A DNA stretch of 64,000 bases from JAWWOL01 sp033851545 (GTDB lineage Bacteria > Actinomycetota > Actinomycetes > JAWWOL01), in assembly GCA_033851545.1 (NCBI GenBank), contig JAWWOO010000060.1, positions 1-64,000 of the forward strand, read 5' to 3'. Of this stretch, positions 27,908 to 36,773 are shown piece by piece. Both the position numbers and the translations under genes were made by a program. The notes under the pieces were generated by a model. That model was not told where the DNA came from. It made no database searches and was given only the letters and a program-made list of their open reading frames with translations. The stretch's first letter is position 1. The number at the start of each line of letters is the position of its first letter.

Positions 27908-28093
27908 CTACTGCTGGCGTTTCGCTGCTCGGCGCTGAGTCCAAGCGGCGAGATTGTTGTACAGCGATAGCGCCAGCCACCCCAAGCCGACTAGGTACAG
28001 AGAGGTCAGAAGGATCCAGGCGAAGATCAGCAGCTCGGCCTTTCGGAAGCTGATCTCGGCGACTTCCCCTGCTCCGACGCTGTACTTGACCAC
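27908..28093 (-). CDS. Small single-pass membrane protein
   Basis: A 61-residue reading frame with one transmembrane helix (AELLIFAWILLTSLYLVGLGWLALSLY, compressed over residues 19-45), a short polar N-terminus and a basic tail AAWTQRRAAKRQQ. It uses less extreme GC than its neighbours. No homology recognised. It is one of several tiny membrane proteins in this zone. Confidence 0.5.
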   Translation of the reverse strand: MVKYSVGAGEVAEISFRKAELLIFAWILLTSLYLVGLGWLALSLYNNLAAWTQRRAAKRQQ

Positions 28094-28146
28094 CCCCTAA
28101 GGCTACTGCTGGCTCACCGCTGCTAGACGTAGGGCTTGACAGCGCA

Positions 28147-28161
28147 CTTGCATTTTGCAAG
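28147..28161. promoter_or_regulatory. Palindrome CTTGCA-TTT-TGCAAG, likely HxlR operator
   Basis: Perfect 6-bp arms with a 3-base centre lie 11 bases before the VOC gene. A TTGACA at 28136 could be the -35 box, putting the palindrome over the -10 region. The HxlR-type gene of the same operon is the natural candidate to bind it. Confidence 0.65.
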
Positions 28162-28172
28162 CATGACGGGTC

Positions 28173-28580
28173 ATGAACTTCTTCGCGAATTTCCCCGTGA
28201 CTGACGTCGACCGCTCGAAGGCGTTCTTCAGCGCCCTCGGCTGGACCGTCAACGAGCAGATGACCGACCAGAATGCGGCCTGTTTCAGGCTCCAGGACGG
28301 GCTCTACCTGATGGCGACGAGCCGCGCGTTCTTCGAAAGCCTCGGCGACGGGCGCAAGCAGGTCGGCGACCCAGCGACCACCTCGATGGCGGCCTTCGCG
28401 TTCGACTTCCCGTCCCGAGACGAGGTGGACGCGTTCGTAGCCAAGGCAGAGGCCGCCGGCGCCAGGATCGGCGCGACGGACGACTACGGCTTCATGTACC
28501 AGCGCGACTTCGAAGACCCGGACGGCAACCAGTTCGCGCCGTTCTGGATGGACCCGGAAGGGCCGCCGCCCGCGCAGTGA
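28173..28580 (+). CDS. VOC-family (glyoxalase/bleomycin-resistance-like) protein
   Basis: A 135-residue protein with the paired beta-alpha-beta-beta-beta units of the vicinal-oxygen-chelate fold: FFANFPVTDVDRSKAFFSALGW at the start and DFEDPDGNQFAPFWMDP at the end. No resistance or lyase role can be claimed. It overlaps the next gene by four bases and forms an operon with an HxlR-type regulator. Confidence 0.88.
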   Translation: MNFFANFPVTDVDRSKAFFSALGWTVNEQMTDQNAACFRLQDGLYLMATSRAFFESLGDGRKQVGDPATTSMAAFAFDFPSRDEVDAFVAKAEAAGARIGATDDYGFMYQRDFEDPDGNQFAPFWMDPEGPPPAQ

Positions 28581-28891
28581 CGGACGAGGGCGACGAGAAC
28601 GGGCTGGCCGCGGCGCTGGGGCTCATCGGTCAGCGCTGGGCCATGCTCGTCATCAGGTGCCTGCTCGACGGGCCCAAGCGGTACGGGGACCTGCAGCGCG
28701 AGCTCGGGGTGCCGACCAACATCCTCGCCACCCGGCTGAGAGAGCTGCAGGACGCCGGCGTGCTGTACCGACTCCCGCTCGCCCACAATCAGCGCGCCTA
28801 CGCGCTCACCGAACGCGGCCTCGCGCTGCGGGCGGCCCTCGAGGCGTTGGCCGCCTGGGGCAGGACTGGCCGCAACTCATCACCATCATGA
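28577..28891 (+). CDS. HxlR-type winged-helix regulator
   Basis: A 104-residue winged-helix protein starting at GTG. The HxlR pattern is visible in LGLIGQRWAMLVIRCLLDGPKRYGDLQRELGVPTNILATRLRELQDAGVLYR and the wing QRAYALTERG. It lacks the N-terminal CPV cysteine of many HxlR members. It is coupled to the VOC gene and probably acts at the palindrome in front of it. Confidence 0.85.
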   Translation: MTDEGDENGLAAALGLIGQRWAMLVIRCLLDGPKRYGDLQRELGVPTNILATRLRELQDAGVLYRLPLAHNQRAYALTERGLALRAALEALAAWGRTGRNSSPS

Positions 28892-28982
28892 CCAACGTCT
28901 TCTACCTGCAAGCAGCACAGGCAACGGCCACCCGGCCGGCAACTCGCGTGCCCGTCACTCTCTCGTGGGTGATGCGCTCCTC

Positions 28983-29010
28983 GTCGCAGTTGCCGATCGC
29001 TGACTGGAAC
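28983..29010. repeat. GATCGC-type repeat core
   Basis: Core GTCGCAGTTGCCGATCGCTG..., one of the closest matches to the family consensus. No second motif was seen nearby. Confidence 0.65.
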
Positions 29011-29095
29011 GCCGGACGAGTAGCCGGATGTAGGCCAGGTCAAGGGCGGGAGGCAACTGCTCAACATCGGGCGATCCTGCGCCGATGCGGGGAAC

Positions 29096-30022
29096 GTGAT
29101 CAGGATGCGGTTCGCCGTGCTGCTGGGTGCCTTCGTGCTGTTCCTCGGCGGCTACGCGACCTATGTCGCCTACCTGCGACCGGCGCCGGTGTTCGACGGC
29201 GCCACCGATCCTGCCCACGTCGCCGGGGTCAAGGCCCTGGTCGCCGCGTTGCCTGCACCTGCCGGGGCGACGCTCGACCCGTACGGCACCTGGTGCGACG
29301 CGGCCGCTGCATCCTGCTGGACCAGCACGACACAGAGGCCCAAGGCACTGGTCTCGGCGCTCTCCCAGACGTTGGTCGCCCGGGGCGCGAAGGTTCGCAG
29401 CCACGAGTGCAGGCAACCGGAAGCCAGGCCCATCCAGGCCCCGGACGGCGGATGCTTTGCGGTCCTCGACTACCACGGGTCCCGGCTCGATGTGACCGCG
29501 TCGAGCCGGGGGAAGGCGGACAACGTCGGCCGGACGTTCCTGCGCGTCGACAGCCCGCTTGTCACCTCGACGTTGATCAGCGCCCGATCCGCAGCGCTCG
29601 GCCCTTGGGCCAGCGAAAACCCCCTGCCGGCCGCGTGGACGGCGGGCGTGACCTGCACTCAGCCCACCGAGGATGGTTGTCGGGTGTACCGGCAGCTGGC
29701 GGCCGCGCCACCGGTGCTCGCGCTGCCGCTGGCCCAGGTCTGCGCGGGCGTCCGCGCCAGCATGCGAGACCGGTTCTTCTTCACCCACGACGAGGACAGG
29801 CCCGCGACCACCTCGGCACACGCGACCTGCCATATCATCACCCACCGGTATCGCAGCCTGGGCGGCAAGGACGGCGAGCTCGTCAGCGTCAGCGCGACCA
29901 GCGTCGACCTCGCCTCGACGACCCTGCGTGTCATCGTCGCGGCTGACGGACCACGGCACGAAGGCCTTGTGTTCCAGGCCGGGACCGTCCCAGCGCAGGC
30001 GGCCACCCCTAAGAAGCCGTAG
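29096..30022 (+). CDS. Secreted or membrane-anchored protein of unknown function
   Basis: A 308-residue protein with an N-terminal hydrophobic segment (FAVLLGAFVLFLGGYATYVAYL, residues 6-27) that lacks a clear cleavage site, so it is probably a membrane anchor. The outer part has several Cys pairs (WCDAAAASCW, HECRQ...GGCF, VTCTQPTEDGC) that could form disulfides. No known domain was recognised. It sits between two repeat copies. Confidence 0.68.
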   Translation: MIRMRFAVLLGAFVLFLGGYATYVAYLRPAPVFDGATDPAHVAGVKALVAALPAPAGATLDPYGTWCDAAAASCWTSTTQRPKALVSALSQTLVARGAKVRSHECRQPEARPIQAPDGGCFAVLDYHGSRLDVTASSRGKADNVGRTFLRVDSPLVTSTLISARSAALGPWASENPLPAAWTAGVTCTQPTEDGCRVYRQLAAAPPVLALPLAQVCAGVRASMRDRFFFTHDEDRPATTSAHATCHIITHRYRSLGGKDGELVSVSATSVDLASTTLRVIVAADGPRHEGLVFQAGTVPAQAATPKKP

Positions 30023-30131
30023 CCAGCCGTGATCGACCAGCAGGGCCACCGCAGTTCACAGCCGGCACCCCAACCGGGGCCGGCCAAGACCCACGGGAGA
30101 GCCTCGGCCGGGCCGACGCCGCAACGGGCGG

Positions 30132-30159
30132 CTCCCGCCCGAGGATCGGTGACTGGGAC
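30132..30159. repeat. GATCGG-type repeat core
   Basis: The right half GATCGGTGACTGGGAC is well conserved; the left half is degenerate. It lies between two convergent genes. Confidence 0.5.
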
Positions 30160-30195
30160 ACCATCGGGTGCAGCAGCCGACGGATCTTCCGTCGG

Positions 30196-30837
30196 TCACC
30201 TCAGGCGGCAACCGTCGGGTGGACCGCCGTACGGACCGTTGTTGAACTCGGTGATCAGTCCGGCGTTGTCGAACTTGATCTTTGCTCCGCTGCTTGGCGT
30301 GATGCCGTTCGGGTGTCCGGCGCGCGCGATGGAGTCGCCGGTCCGGCGGCTGAAGCTGACTCCGAGTACGCCGAGCTGATCTGGCGGCGAGACCGCGATG
30401 TCGCCGATCGTCAGACGGTCATGGTCGGCGAGGCTCTGACGCAACCAAGACGTCAGCGCAGCGCGTCCCTGTCCGTCGACGAGTTGCTGCGTCGAGTAGT
30501 CGCAGTCACTGAAGCCCAAAGCCTGGGCGCGAGAGAACTGCGAGAGCGCACCCGTGAGGTCGCCAGCGTTGTAGGCGCGGATGAAGCCCCTCACGTGCGC
30601 AACCTCGACCAGCTGGAGGCCGGTCGCACGAAACACACTCGACGATGGCGGAGCCTGCGCGGATCCGAGGTCGCTAGCGGGTGAAGGACTCGTCGATGCC
30701 GATTGCAGTCCCGCATGGGTTGGGAGGTGCGTCGCGCTCAAAGGTCGTGCGGAGGCGCGGCCCCCAGTGCACGCGGCGAGCAACGGCACGCCGATTGCCG
30801 CGATGACCGTCAGCCAGACCCGCCTGCGTCGGTTCAC
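30196..30837 (-). CDS. Lipoprotein, possibly NTF2-like
   Basis: A 213-residue lipoprotein. The GTG start gives the basic n-region VNRRRRV, then a hydrophobic core and lipobox LLAAC. The mature part LVEVAHVRGFIRAYNAGDLTGALSQF with later LTIGDIAVS suggests an NTF2-like cone fold, but the match is weak. The longer in-frame start would put 20 polar residues before the signal and is rejected. Confidence 0.65.
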   Translation of the reverse strand: MNRRRRVWLTVIAAIGVPLLAACTGGRASARPLSATHLPTHAGLQSASTSPSPASDLGSAQAPPSSSVFRATGLQLVEVAHVRGFIRAYNAGDLTGALSQFSRAQALGFSDCDYSTQQLVDGQGRAALTSWLRQSLADHDRLTIGDIAVSPPDQLGVLGVSFSRRTGDSIARAGHPNGITPSSGAKIKFDNAGLITEFNNGPYGGPPDGCRLR

Positions 30838-30992
30838 GATCTCAGTATCGCTCTCGCCCCGGTCGCTCTGACCCAGCCACCAGCGACCGTTCAAGGCGCT
30901 GGCCCCGTTGCGCTGGCGGCACTGTGGATCGACAGACGCGGCGAACCCCTAGCGAAAGCCCAAAGCTGCCCTGAACCATCAAGGCGACTGGC

Positions 30993-31020
30993 GCACCGTT
31001 CACCGATCGGCGACTGCAAC
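30993..31020. repeat. GATCGG-type repeat core
   Basis: Core CACCGATCGGCGACTGCAAC lies in the gap between two divergent lipoprotein genes. Confidence 0.6.
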
Positions 31021-31134
31021 ATGTCACGGGTCCCCGGCGCCATCGGCGGCTACTCAGGACCACCGTCTGAGAGTCGAGGCGACTTGGAACCAGTCGCAGC
31101 TGGCCCGCGCCACACTGACATCGTGCGCACGGAT

Positions 31135-32007
31135 ATGCAGGCTCCCCGCCAGAGGGTCCTGGCTGTCACCACTGTCCTGCTTCTGCTGACGCTGGCCGGA
31201 TGCCGACATGACGCCGGCGGTCAGCAGCCAGCTGCCGGCGGCTCACCCTCCTCCCAGGGGCAGGCAGGGACCGGCCCGAACGCGCCGGTGCTAACGCCAT
31301 CGCAGCGGGCGGCGCCCCCGAACTCAACAAGTGGCGCAATTCGTGCCGGCGAGGTGTCCGTCGGCTGCCGTCTGCGCACGCTTGTCGATCTCGCCGCGCT
31401 GCGAACGGGGCTGTTGTCGACAGGAACGCCAGCGGCCAACAGCCTCGAACACGTTCTGGCCGCCCCGGGCCGGTCGGCACCCCTGCGACTCGGCGCGCTA
31501 CCGCGGGCCGACTGGGCTCTGATCGCCGGGAGCCCGACGTACCGGGTCTTCGGACTGGTCGCGCACCGCCAGCTCACTGCCGTGGTGCAGCTCAAGCTCT
31601 ACCGGGGAACCTGGCAGGTCTACGCGGAGAACTGCAACCTGACCCACGCCGACGGCGACGCGGTCACCGCCGAGAGCGTCGCCGCCTCGGGGACAACCTT
31701 GGACGTGAACTGGGACAACGGCACCTGCTTCCCGCAAGGAGTCCACCGACACGTTCCCGAGCAACTGGGCCGCCGAGTCATCGTCACCGAGACTCCCACG
31801 CACGTGCTGATCTCCGTGGTCGCGGCCAGCAATCCTCAAGCCGTCGCGGACGAGGTCGGGATGACCGGCTGCGCCGGGGTGGGCCTGGCCGACCACATCG
31901 AGGCCCACCTCAAAGCGCCCATCGGCCAGCGCACCGTGCTCGACGTCAGCGCCGTTCCACCCCGCGTGCTGCCCACCACCGGTACCTTCGGACAACCGCT
32001 CACCTGA
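31135..32007 (+). CDS. Lipoprotein of unknown function
   Basis: A 290-residue lipoprotein with basic n-region MQAPRQR, a hydrophobic core VLAVTTVLLLLTLAGC and lipobox LAGC. A Pro/Ser/Gly-rich linker runs to about residue 65. The mature domain has four cysteines (VGCRL, ENCN, GTCF, TGCAG) and no recognisable family. A GTG four codons upstream is an alternative start. It is divergent from the lipoprotein at 30196-30837. Confidence 0.68.
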   Translation: MQAPRQRVLAVTTVLLLLTLAGCRHDAGGQQPAAGGSPSSQGQAGTGPNAPVLTPSQRAAPPNSTSGAIRAGEVSVGCRLRTLVDLAALRTGLLSTGTPAANSLEHVLAAPGRSAPLRLGALPRADWALIAGSPTYRVFGLVAHRQLTAVVQLKLYRGTWQVYAENCNLTHADGDAVTAESVAASGTTLDVNWDNGTCFPQGVHRHVPEQLGRRVIVTETPTHVLISVVAASNPQAVADEVGMTGCAGVGLADHIEAHLKAPIGQRTVLDVSAVPPRVLPTTGTFGQPLT

Positions 32008-32052
32008 CCAGTCCCAGAATCCGCACCGGGAGGCTGGCGTGTCGCAACTGGC

Positions 32053-32148
32053 CGACCAAGACCGGCACACCGTTGACCTGCGGCCGTCGTGCCGGTCGCC
32101 TTGTCCCGATGAGGGTCCCGTTCCCGGTCACCGATCGACAACTGCGAC
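32053..32148. repeat. Dispersed repeat, opposite orientation
   Basis: CGACCAAGACCGGCACACCG is followed by a core CACCGATCGACAACTGCGAC. The stretch GAGGGTCCCGTTCCCGGTCA inside it is the reverse complement of the matching part in the copy at 60290-60451. Confidence 0.7.
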
Positions 32149-32311
32149 GAGCCGGAGGGAGTCACTCGACGAACCTTGCGCTCACCCACGAACGGCGTCG
32201 TTGAGCGCGAGCGAGCTCGCGGGACAGGTGCTCTTCGTTGCGCCTGGATCTCAGCCGCCGGTGTTGTCCGTTGGGGGCGGGTTCACGCAGGTGCGCCGCT
32301 ACAGTGCACGC

Positions 32312-32644
32312 ATGCTGCGTCTCGTCCGCGGCCTCACGTCGGCCGCTGGCCTGCTCTCGCTGACGCTCCTCGCGGGCTGCACGACCGGCGACGGTGAAGG
32401 ACCGCGCTACATCGGTCTTGTCGTGTCGGTCAGTCCAATCAACATCTGTGTCGGCCCGAGCACGAGCTCGTCGAGTGTCACCTGCGGCGGTGTTCCTGCT
32501 GGCGCGACGCACCTACCTCGCGTCGGCCAATGTGTCGGGCTCTTCCCCGGGAAGCTGGACGCCCAAGGCCACGTGGTCGAATGGTCCACGGCCAGCCTGC
32601 GTCTGCACTACGCGGACAGCGAATGCGCTGGCCACTCGAGCTAA
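32312..32644 (+). CDS. Small lipoprotein
   Basis: A 110-residue lipoprotein: n-region MLRLVRGL, hydrophobic core and lipobox LLAGC. The mature part has YIGLVVSVSPINICVGPS and a VGQCVGLFPGKLD strand pair, and four Cys residues. Its beta pattern suggests an OB-like small barrel, but no family was recognised. Confidence 0.62.
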   Translation: MLRLVRGLTSAAGLLSLTLLAGCTTGDGEGPRYIGLVVSVSPINICVGPSTSSSSVTCGGVPAGATHLPRVGQCVGLFPGKLDAQGHVVEWSTASLRLHYADSECAGHSS

Positions 32645-32805
32645 CGCCTTCCCACCAGGTTGTCTCGCTGGGGGTCCTGCCTCACGCGTTCGTCCCGCCA
32701 GGCCACCTTCACCTGGGACGCCGCCGCGCCCCAGTCGGCGATCCGCGGCTGCGACGAGCCAGCCGAACGCCAGTGGCCGAGGGATGCGGCGCCAAAGTGG
32801 TCCGG

Positions 32806-33054
32806 TCATCGTTTGGCTCTACGGGAGGGTCCTTGCGCGCGCGCCGATTCGTCCTGGGCGTCACCGCCGTCCTGAGCCCCCGCCAGAGCCTCAATCAACA
32901 TCTCGGGCAAGGCGAGAACAACGACAACCGCTGTTGCCCCGGCCAGCATTCTGCCCAGCCACGGCCAACGGCGGTTCCCGCGACTTACCGCGCCCACCAG
33001 ACGGTTAGCGGTCCGCATCTCGAGACCATCAAGCCGACTGTATTCGCGTCGCAT
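32806..33054 (-). CDS. Small single-pass membrane protein
   Basis: An 82-residue reading frame with a transmembrane helix WLGRMLAGATAVVVVLALPEML near residues 32-53, a charged N-terminus (MRREYSRLDGLEMRTANRLVG) and a charged C-terminus. It is divergent from the next small membrane protein, 51 bases away. Unknown function; could be spurious. Confidence 0.45.
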   Translation of the reverse strand: MRREYSRLDGLEMRTANRLVGAVSRGNRRWPWLGRMLAGATAVVVVLALPEMLIEALAGAQDGGDAQDESARAQGPSRRAKR

Positions 33055-33105
33055 CCTCGCAGTGTCCCATGCGCTGGGGGCGGCCTGCGCCAGATGTAGC
33101 CGACC

Positions 33106-33462
33106 ATGATCGCGAATGCGGACCAGGTGTCCCTGCTGAGGTTGGTCAAGCAGCGCCGTTTGGGTGGTCGCTTGCAGCAGCGGTTGATTGTCGGGCTCGC
33201 CTCCGTCCTCCTCGCCACATTCGGAGCTGTCTGCGGCGCCTTCGACAACCCCATACCCAGCGCAGTCCACGAGTTGCAGGCCTTGCTAGCAGGCATCATC
33301 GTCGTGAGTGTCGCTAGCTGGGCAGTCGCTGCCCGGCTCAGCGGGCGCTGGTGGCGGCTGGCAGTTGCCTCTGCGGCTGCGACCGTGGCGTTGCCAACAG
33401 TGCTCCTGCTCACCCAGTTGACCGTCGCAAGCTGGGCCCCGGTCGGCTTCTGCAGTATGTGA
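33106..33462 (+). CDS. Small membrane protein with three helices
   Basis: A 118-residue protein with three hydrophobic segments (about residues 28-47, 58-78, 86-105) and a basic N-terminus KQRRLGGRLQQR. No known family. It lies between divergent and convergent tiny membrane proteins and a repeat copy. Confidence 0.55.
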   Translation: MIANADQVSLLRLVKQRRLGGRLQQRLIVGLASVLLATFGAVCGAFDNPIPSAVHELQALLAGIIVVSVASWAVAARLSGRWWRLAVASAAATVALPTVLLLTQLTVASWAPVGFCSM

Positions 33463-33529
33463 CACCGGTACACGCTGTCGTACGGCCCCCGCTTGAACGC
33501 CGTTCTGCCCGGCCCGACGCCCGGCCCCA

Positions 33530-33630
33530 TCACCGATCGGGCAATCCCGACTGGCACAGCCCCACGGCCAACAGGCCGGCCCAGCCCGAGGTCGTTGTGC
33601 GAGTCGCAATTGTCGATCCGCCTACGGCAC
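33530..33630. repeat. Two adjacent repeat cores
   Basis: CACCGATCGGGCAATCCCGA at 33531 and GTCGCAATTGTCGATCC at 33603 are two partial copies about 70 bases apart in the same gap. Confidence 0.55.
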
Positions 33631-33656
33631 ATCAGCCGCGTGGGTGGCGGCGCGAC

Positions 33657-33893
33657 TCAAGGCCCTATGGATCGGTGGCGCTGCTCAGTGATCCACCAGA
33701 GCGTTACGCCTGCTACAGCGACGACGATGACCAGCCACAGGTACCCGTCGCCGAGCGCCCAGCCGAGGAGGAGAGGGAACAGGAGCACTGACAACTCGAT
33801 AGCGAGAAGCGAGCGGACCAGGGTCGGTAGCCGCCACCAACGGTTCTCGACGCGGAAACCGGCTGCGGGCCGCGGCGGAGGCATGCTGCGCAC
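33657..33893 (-). CDS. Small membrane protein with two helices
   Basis: A 78-residue reading frame with two transmembrane segments (LLAIELSVLLFPLLLGWAL and YLWLVIVVAVAGVTLWWI), RxW-rich ends and a short basic tail. Met at residue 4 is an alternative start. Unknown function. Confidence 0.5.
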   Translation of the reverse strand: MRSMPPPRPAAGFRVENRWWRLPTLVRSLLAIELSVLLFPLLLGWALGDGYLWLVIVVAVAGVTLWWITEQRHRSIGP

Positions 33894-34070
33894 TATACGC
33901 CCGGCGCTGGGCGCGACGCCTCGCTCGGTATGGTGCTTCCCTGTACGAGCCGCGCGACGTGGGTTCGGTTCGCTGGGAGCAAGGGACGCCGGCTACGTCC
34001 AGTTGCGGATCGGCATGCGGGGCGGCGCGACTCAAACAGGACGGTCACGGGTAGTCGTATCCTCAACCTC

Positions 34071-35039
34071 GTGAGCGGGTTTCGGACAGCCGACGAGTTA
34101 GTCAAGTCTGCCGAGGAGTTCGCACGTGGGGCCCTCGTCGCCTATCACGAACGGAACGGGCGTCGGGCCGTCGTTGATGCCGCGACCGCCCTTGAGCAGC
34201 TTACGAAGGCGTGCTTGGTACGCCGCTCGCCTGCGCTCCTTGTCGTCGACCGAGGCAACGGCAACTGGGCCTCACTCGTCGCCCTGCTCGACCTTCCAAA
34301 CAACATGAAGCCGGTGAAGCAGCTCAACACCGTAGGTGCAGGCGAGGCGCTGGTTCGTCTGGAGGCGTTTGTGACGTCGCCAGTTCCCAGAGATGACCTA
34401 CTTGAGCTACTCGCCCAGCGCAACGGCGTGATTCACGCCGGCGAGAACGTGACCGGCATCGACCGCCGCGTTGCGCAGTTCGCGAAACACGTGGATCGAC
34501 TCCTCGAGGATCTCGGCGTGGATCGTACTGACTTCTGGGACCTTCAAGTCGTAGTAGTCGATAGCCTGCTGCAATCCGACGAAAAGGACCTCGAATCCCG
34601 CGTCGCCGTCAAGATCGCAGCCGCGGTCGTGGCTTTCCACGCGGCCTACGCCGGTGTAGCTGACGCGGAGCGCAAGACGATCACCTGGATCCGTCGACCA
34701 GCTGCCGTCTCGTACGGTGACTTGCTGGTCATCTGCCCGATCTGTGAGTCGCCCGCAGTGGCCTCCGGTGGCTACCAAGTCGACTGGGATGAAGATGCGG
34801 CCCCAGAGTACGACTCCGACGAGCCTCGCCCCCGGTATGCCGGCAAGGTGCAGTTGATCGCCAACCAGCTCGTGTGCGACTTCTGTGGAATCCGTCTAGA
34901 TGGGCTGGACGAGCTCGGTGCGGCATCGGCGCAGAGCCTGTTCGATATCGACGGCGACCCATACGACTTCGAGGCCGAAGGCCCGGACTGGGCCTACGTT
35001 GACGAGGACGCGGCGTACGAGCGCTGGACGGACAAGTAG
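34071..35039 (+). CDS. HEPN-like protein with C-terminal zinc-ribbon cysteines
   Basis: A 322-residue cytoplasmic protein starting at GTG. The helical N-terminal half contains ALVAYHERNGRRAVVDAATALEQLTKACL (residues about 22-50, compressed) and the motif QRNGVIHAGEN near residue 125, which fits the Rx4-6H signature of HEPN ribonuclease domains. The C-terminal part has two CxxC pairs (CPICES and CDFCGI, about 40 residues apart) that could bind one zinc, then an acidic tail. HEPN proteins often act in RNA cleavage during defence or toxin responses, but no antitoxin partner is obvious next to it, so function is open. Confidence 0.68.
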   Translation: MSGFRTADELVKSAEEFARGALVAYHERNGRRAVVDAATALEQLTKACLVRRSPALLVVDRGNGNWASLVALLDLPNNMKPVKQLNTVGAGEALVRLEAFVTSPVPRDDLLELLAQRNGVIHAGENVTGIDRRVAQFAKHVDRLLEDLGVDRTDFWDLQVVVVDSLLQSDEKDLESRVAVKIAAAVVAFHAAYAGVADAERKTITWIRRPAAVSYGDLLVICPICESPAVASGGYQVDWDEDAAPEYDSDEPRPRYAGKVQLIANQLVCDFCGIRLDGLDELGAASAQSLFDIDGDPYDFEAEGPDWAYVDEDAAYERWTDK

Positions 35040-35436
35040 CCAGGCGCGCCAAGTCTGCACGGCCTCGTCCGTCGTGGAAGGGAACGGCTGCTGGGACGGG
35101 GTGGCCGCCATTGCGGCCTGGGTCGCTGCGCCGACGTCTCATCCCAGCCAACCGATCCTCATGCGGCGATCGCCGGCGGTCGTTTGGACCGCTCACGTAT
35201 CCTGCCTAAGAACTCGACTCAAATGAGCGTCAGAGCCTCCTGAAGCAAACGAGTTAGCCGAGGAAGAGCAGCGCGTCCATCCCCGGTGGTGGCCGGTGTA
35301 GCCGATGAGCGGATCCGACGTGCCGTTGCCCGCCCCAGTCGAACGAGGTCGACGCGCTCCGCGTTACGGTGCCACCAGTAGCAGGTGCCGCGGGTGACCT
35401 GCCGAGCCTTCCGAACCGTCGACGCGCGCCGGTCGT
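35040..35436. other. Gap without a supported gene
   Basis: A short minus-strand stretch near 35270-35400 (GTCYWWHRNAERVDLVRLG in one frame) has coding-like third positions but no start or family match, so it may be a gene remnant. Otherwise nothing is seen. Confidence 0.3.
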
Positions 35437-35841
35437 TCAGCCGGTCCAGACGATCGTGCCGGTGACCGTGCCGGTGAGCTTCGCTTCGGGGAAGCTGACG
35501 GGGCTACCCGTGATCGTGCAGCTGACCGGACCGGGAGCCGTCGGCTTTGAGGCGGTCGAGGTGAAGGTGCCGAACGGCGTGGTGAAGGTCAGGTCGAAGC
35601 TCACGGGCAGGAACAGCCCCTGCTGACCGTCGCTGCCGGTCACGAACGCTGGGTTCCAGGTGGTCGCCTCCGTTTTCCCCGAGTTCACCACGAAGTCGAA
35701 GGTGCCATCCGCCCCGCAGTCGGCGGTGCCGACGAGCCGGTTCGGGGCGTGGCTGGGGGCCGCGAACGCGGCCGATGCCGGCGACAGGACGAGGACGGCG
35801 CTCCCGACGGTAACCACTGCGATACGGAGGGTTCGGCGCAT
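35437..35841 (-). CDS. Small secreted beta protein
   Basis: A 134-residue exported protein with a Sec signal peptide (MRRTLRIAVVTVGSAVLVLS, cleavage likely after AFA). The mature part is beta-rich with one Cys pair (TADCGADGTF and GPVSCTITG) and repeated TFTTPFGTFTST-type strands. Similar small secreted proteins of unknown role occur in actinobacteria. GGGAGG precedes the chosen ATG, so the longer frame is rejected. Confidence 0.72.
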   Translation of the reverse strand: MRRTLRIAVVTVGSAVLVLSPASAAFAAPSHAPNRLVGTADCGADGTFDFVVNSGKTEATTWNPAFVTGSDGQQGLFLPVSFDLTFTTPFGTFTSTASKPTAPGPVSCTITGSPVSFPEAKLTGTVTGTIVWTG

Positions 35842-36119
35842 GGCAGCCTCCCAGCAGAGTAGGTGCCCTTGATGATGGGCCGGTCGGAGTGCGCCCGCAA
35901 GGCCCCAGCTTGGCGGCAATCAGGCGGACAATGCTCGACCCAGCCCGCTCGTCCAGACCAGCAAGCGGTGCTCCATGGCGAACGTCGGCGCACGCCTCTG
36001 GTTGAGCCCATGCCCGAGCCCCCAAGGTGTATCTCGGGAGGACCTGCTGGCGATCTTGGAGACTCTCGCGCTCTTGCCGCCGATCGAGCCCTAAGCGTCG
36101 GGTGCCGGACGTCAAGGGT

Positions 36120-36471
36120 TCAGCGCACGAACAGGCAGCCGTCCCGCTCGAGCACCTGGCCACGGCGCAGCGACAGGACGCGGGCCAAGGCCCGGTACGC
36201 GGCGCCCATGCCCGGCAGTTTCAGAAAGACGCCTTGCGGTCCCCGGACCATCCGTCCGGTGCGCACGTCGTACGCTGACTGATGCCAGGGGCAGACCAGG
36301 CGGCCCCTGCTCGTCGAGCGTGCCGTTGGACAGGTCCGCGCCCAGGTGCCGGCATCGGCGCGACACCGCGAAAAACTCACCGCCGATGTTGCCCACGGCG
36401 TAGGGTCCGGCGCCGCTCACCGTCCCGGTTGGCAGATCGGCTGGCGGTCCGACCTCGTGCTCTCGGCTCAT
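36120..36471 (-). pseudogene. Rieske [2Fe-2S] ferredoxin-like protein, frameshifted
   Basis: Two frames together give one Rieske domain. The first (MSREHEVGPPADLPTG to CRHLGADLSNGTLDEQG) supplies the C-x-H pair. After a single extra base near 36300 the next frame supplies GRLVCPWHQSAYDVRTG, the C-x2-H pair, and a C-terminal LPGMGAAYRAL region. Both cluster motifs are intact, so the break is recent or a sequencing error. The original protein would be about 116 residues. Confidence 0.75.
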
Positions 36472-36690
36472 GATTACAGCGGGCACCCGCCCTCCCTGGT
36501 ACGGGCAGTCATTGGTCAGATCCCCATCGCGAGTCCGACTGGACGATTGGCCGTGCCAAGGCCTCCGTCTTGGCGGCAGGCCGAGCAACGAACTGCTCCG
36601 AATATCCGCACATGCCGTGGTCGTGCACGTTCCCACTGCGGGACCGTGTTTCCTATGAGGAACGGCAGCACCGTCCCGGTCAGCGTCCCG

Positions 36691-36773
36691 ATCCCGGTTA
36701 CCGATCGGCTATCGGTGACGGCTGGACAGCACGGGTACGGGTCGGTCCGTCCGCTGTGCCGGTTGAGGTTTCG
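36691..36773. repeat. Dispersed repeat with right-hand motif
   Basis: Core TTACCGATCGGCTATCGG is followed by CTGTGCCGGTTGAGGTTTCG, the reverse complement of the left-hand motif seen at 58748 and 60290. Confidence 0.7.

Noticed and set aside
32660..32875. Plus-strand frame with a TWDAAAPQSAIRGCDEP segment
   Set aside because: Short coding-like stretch only, with no start or family; it may be a remnant but cannot be supported.
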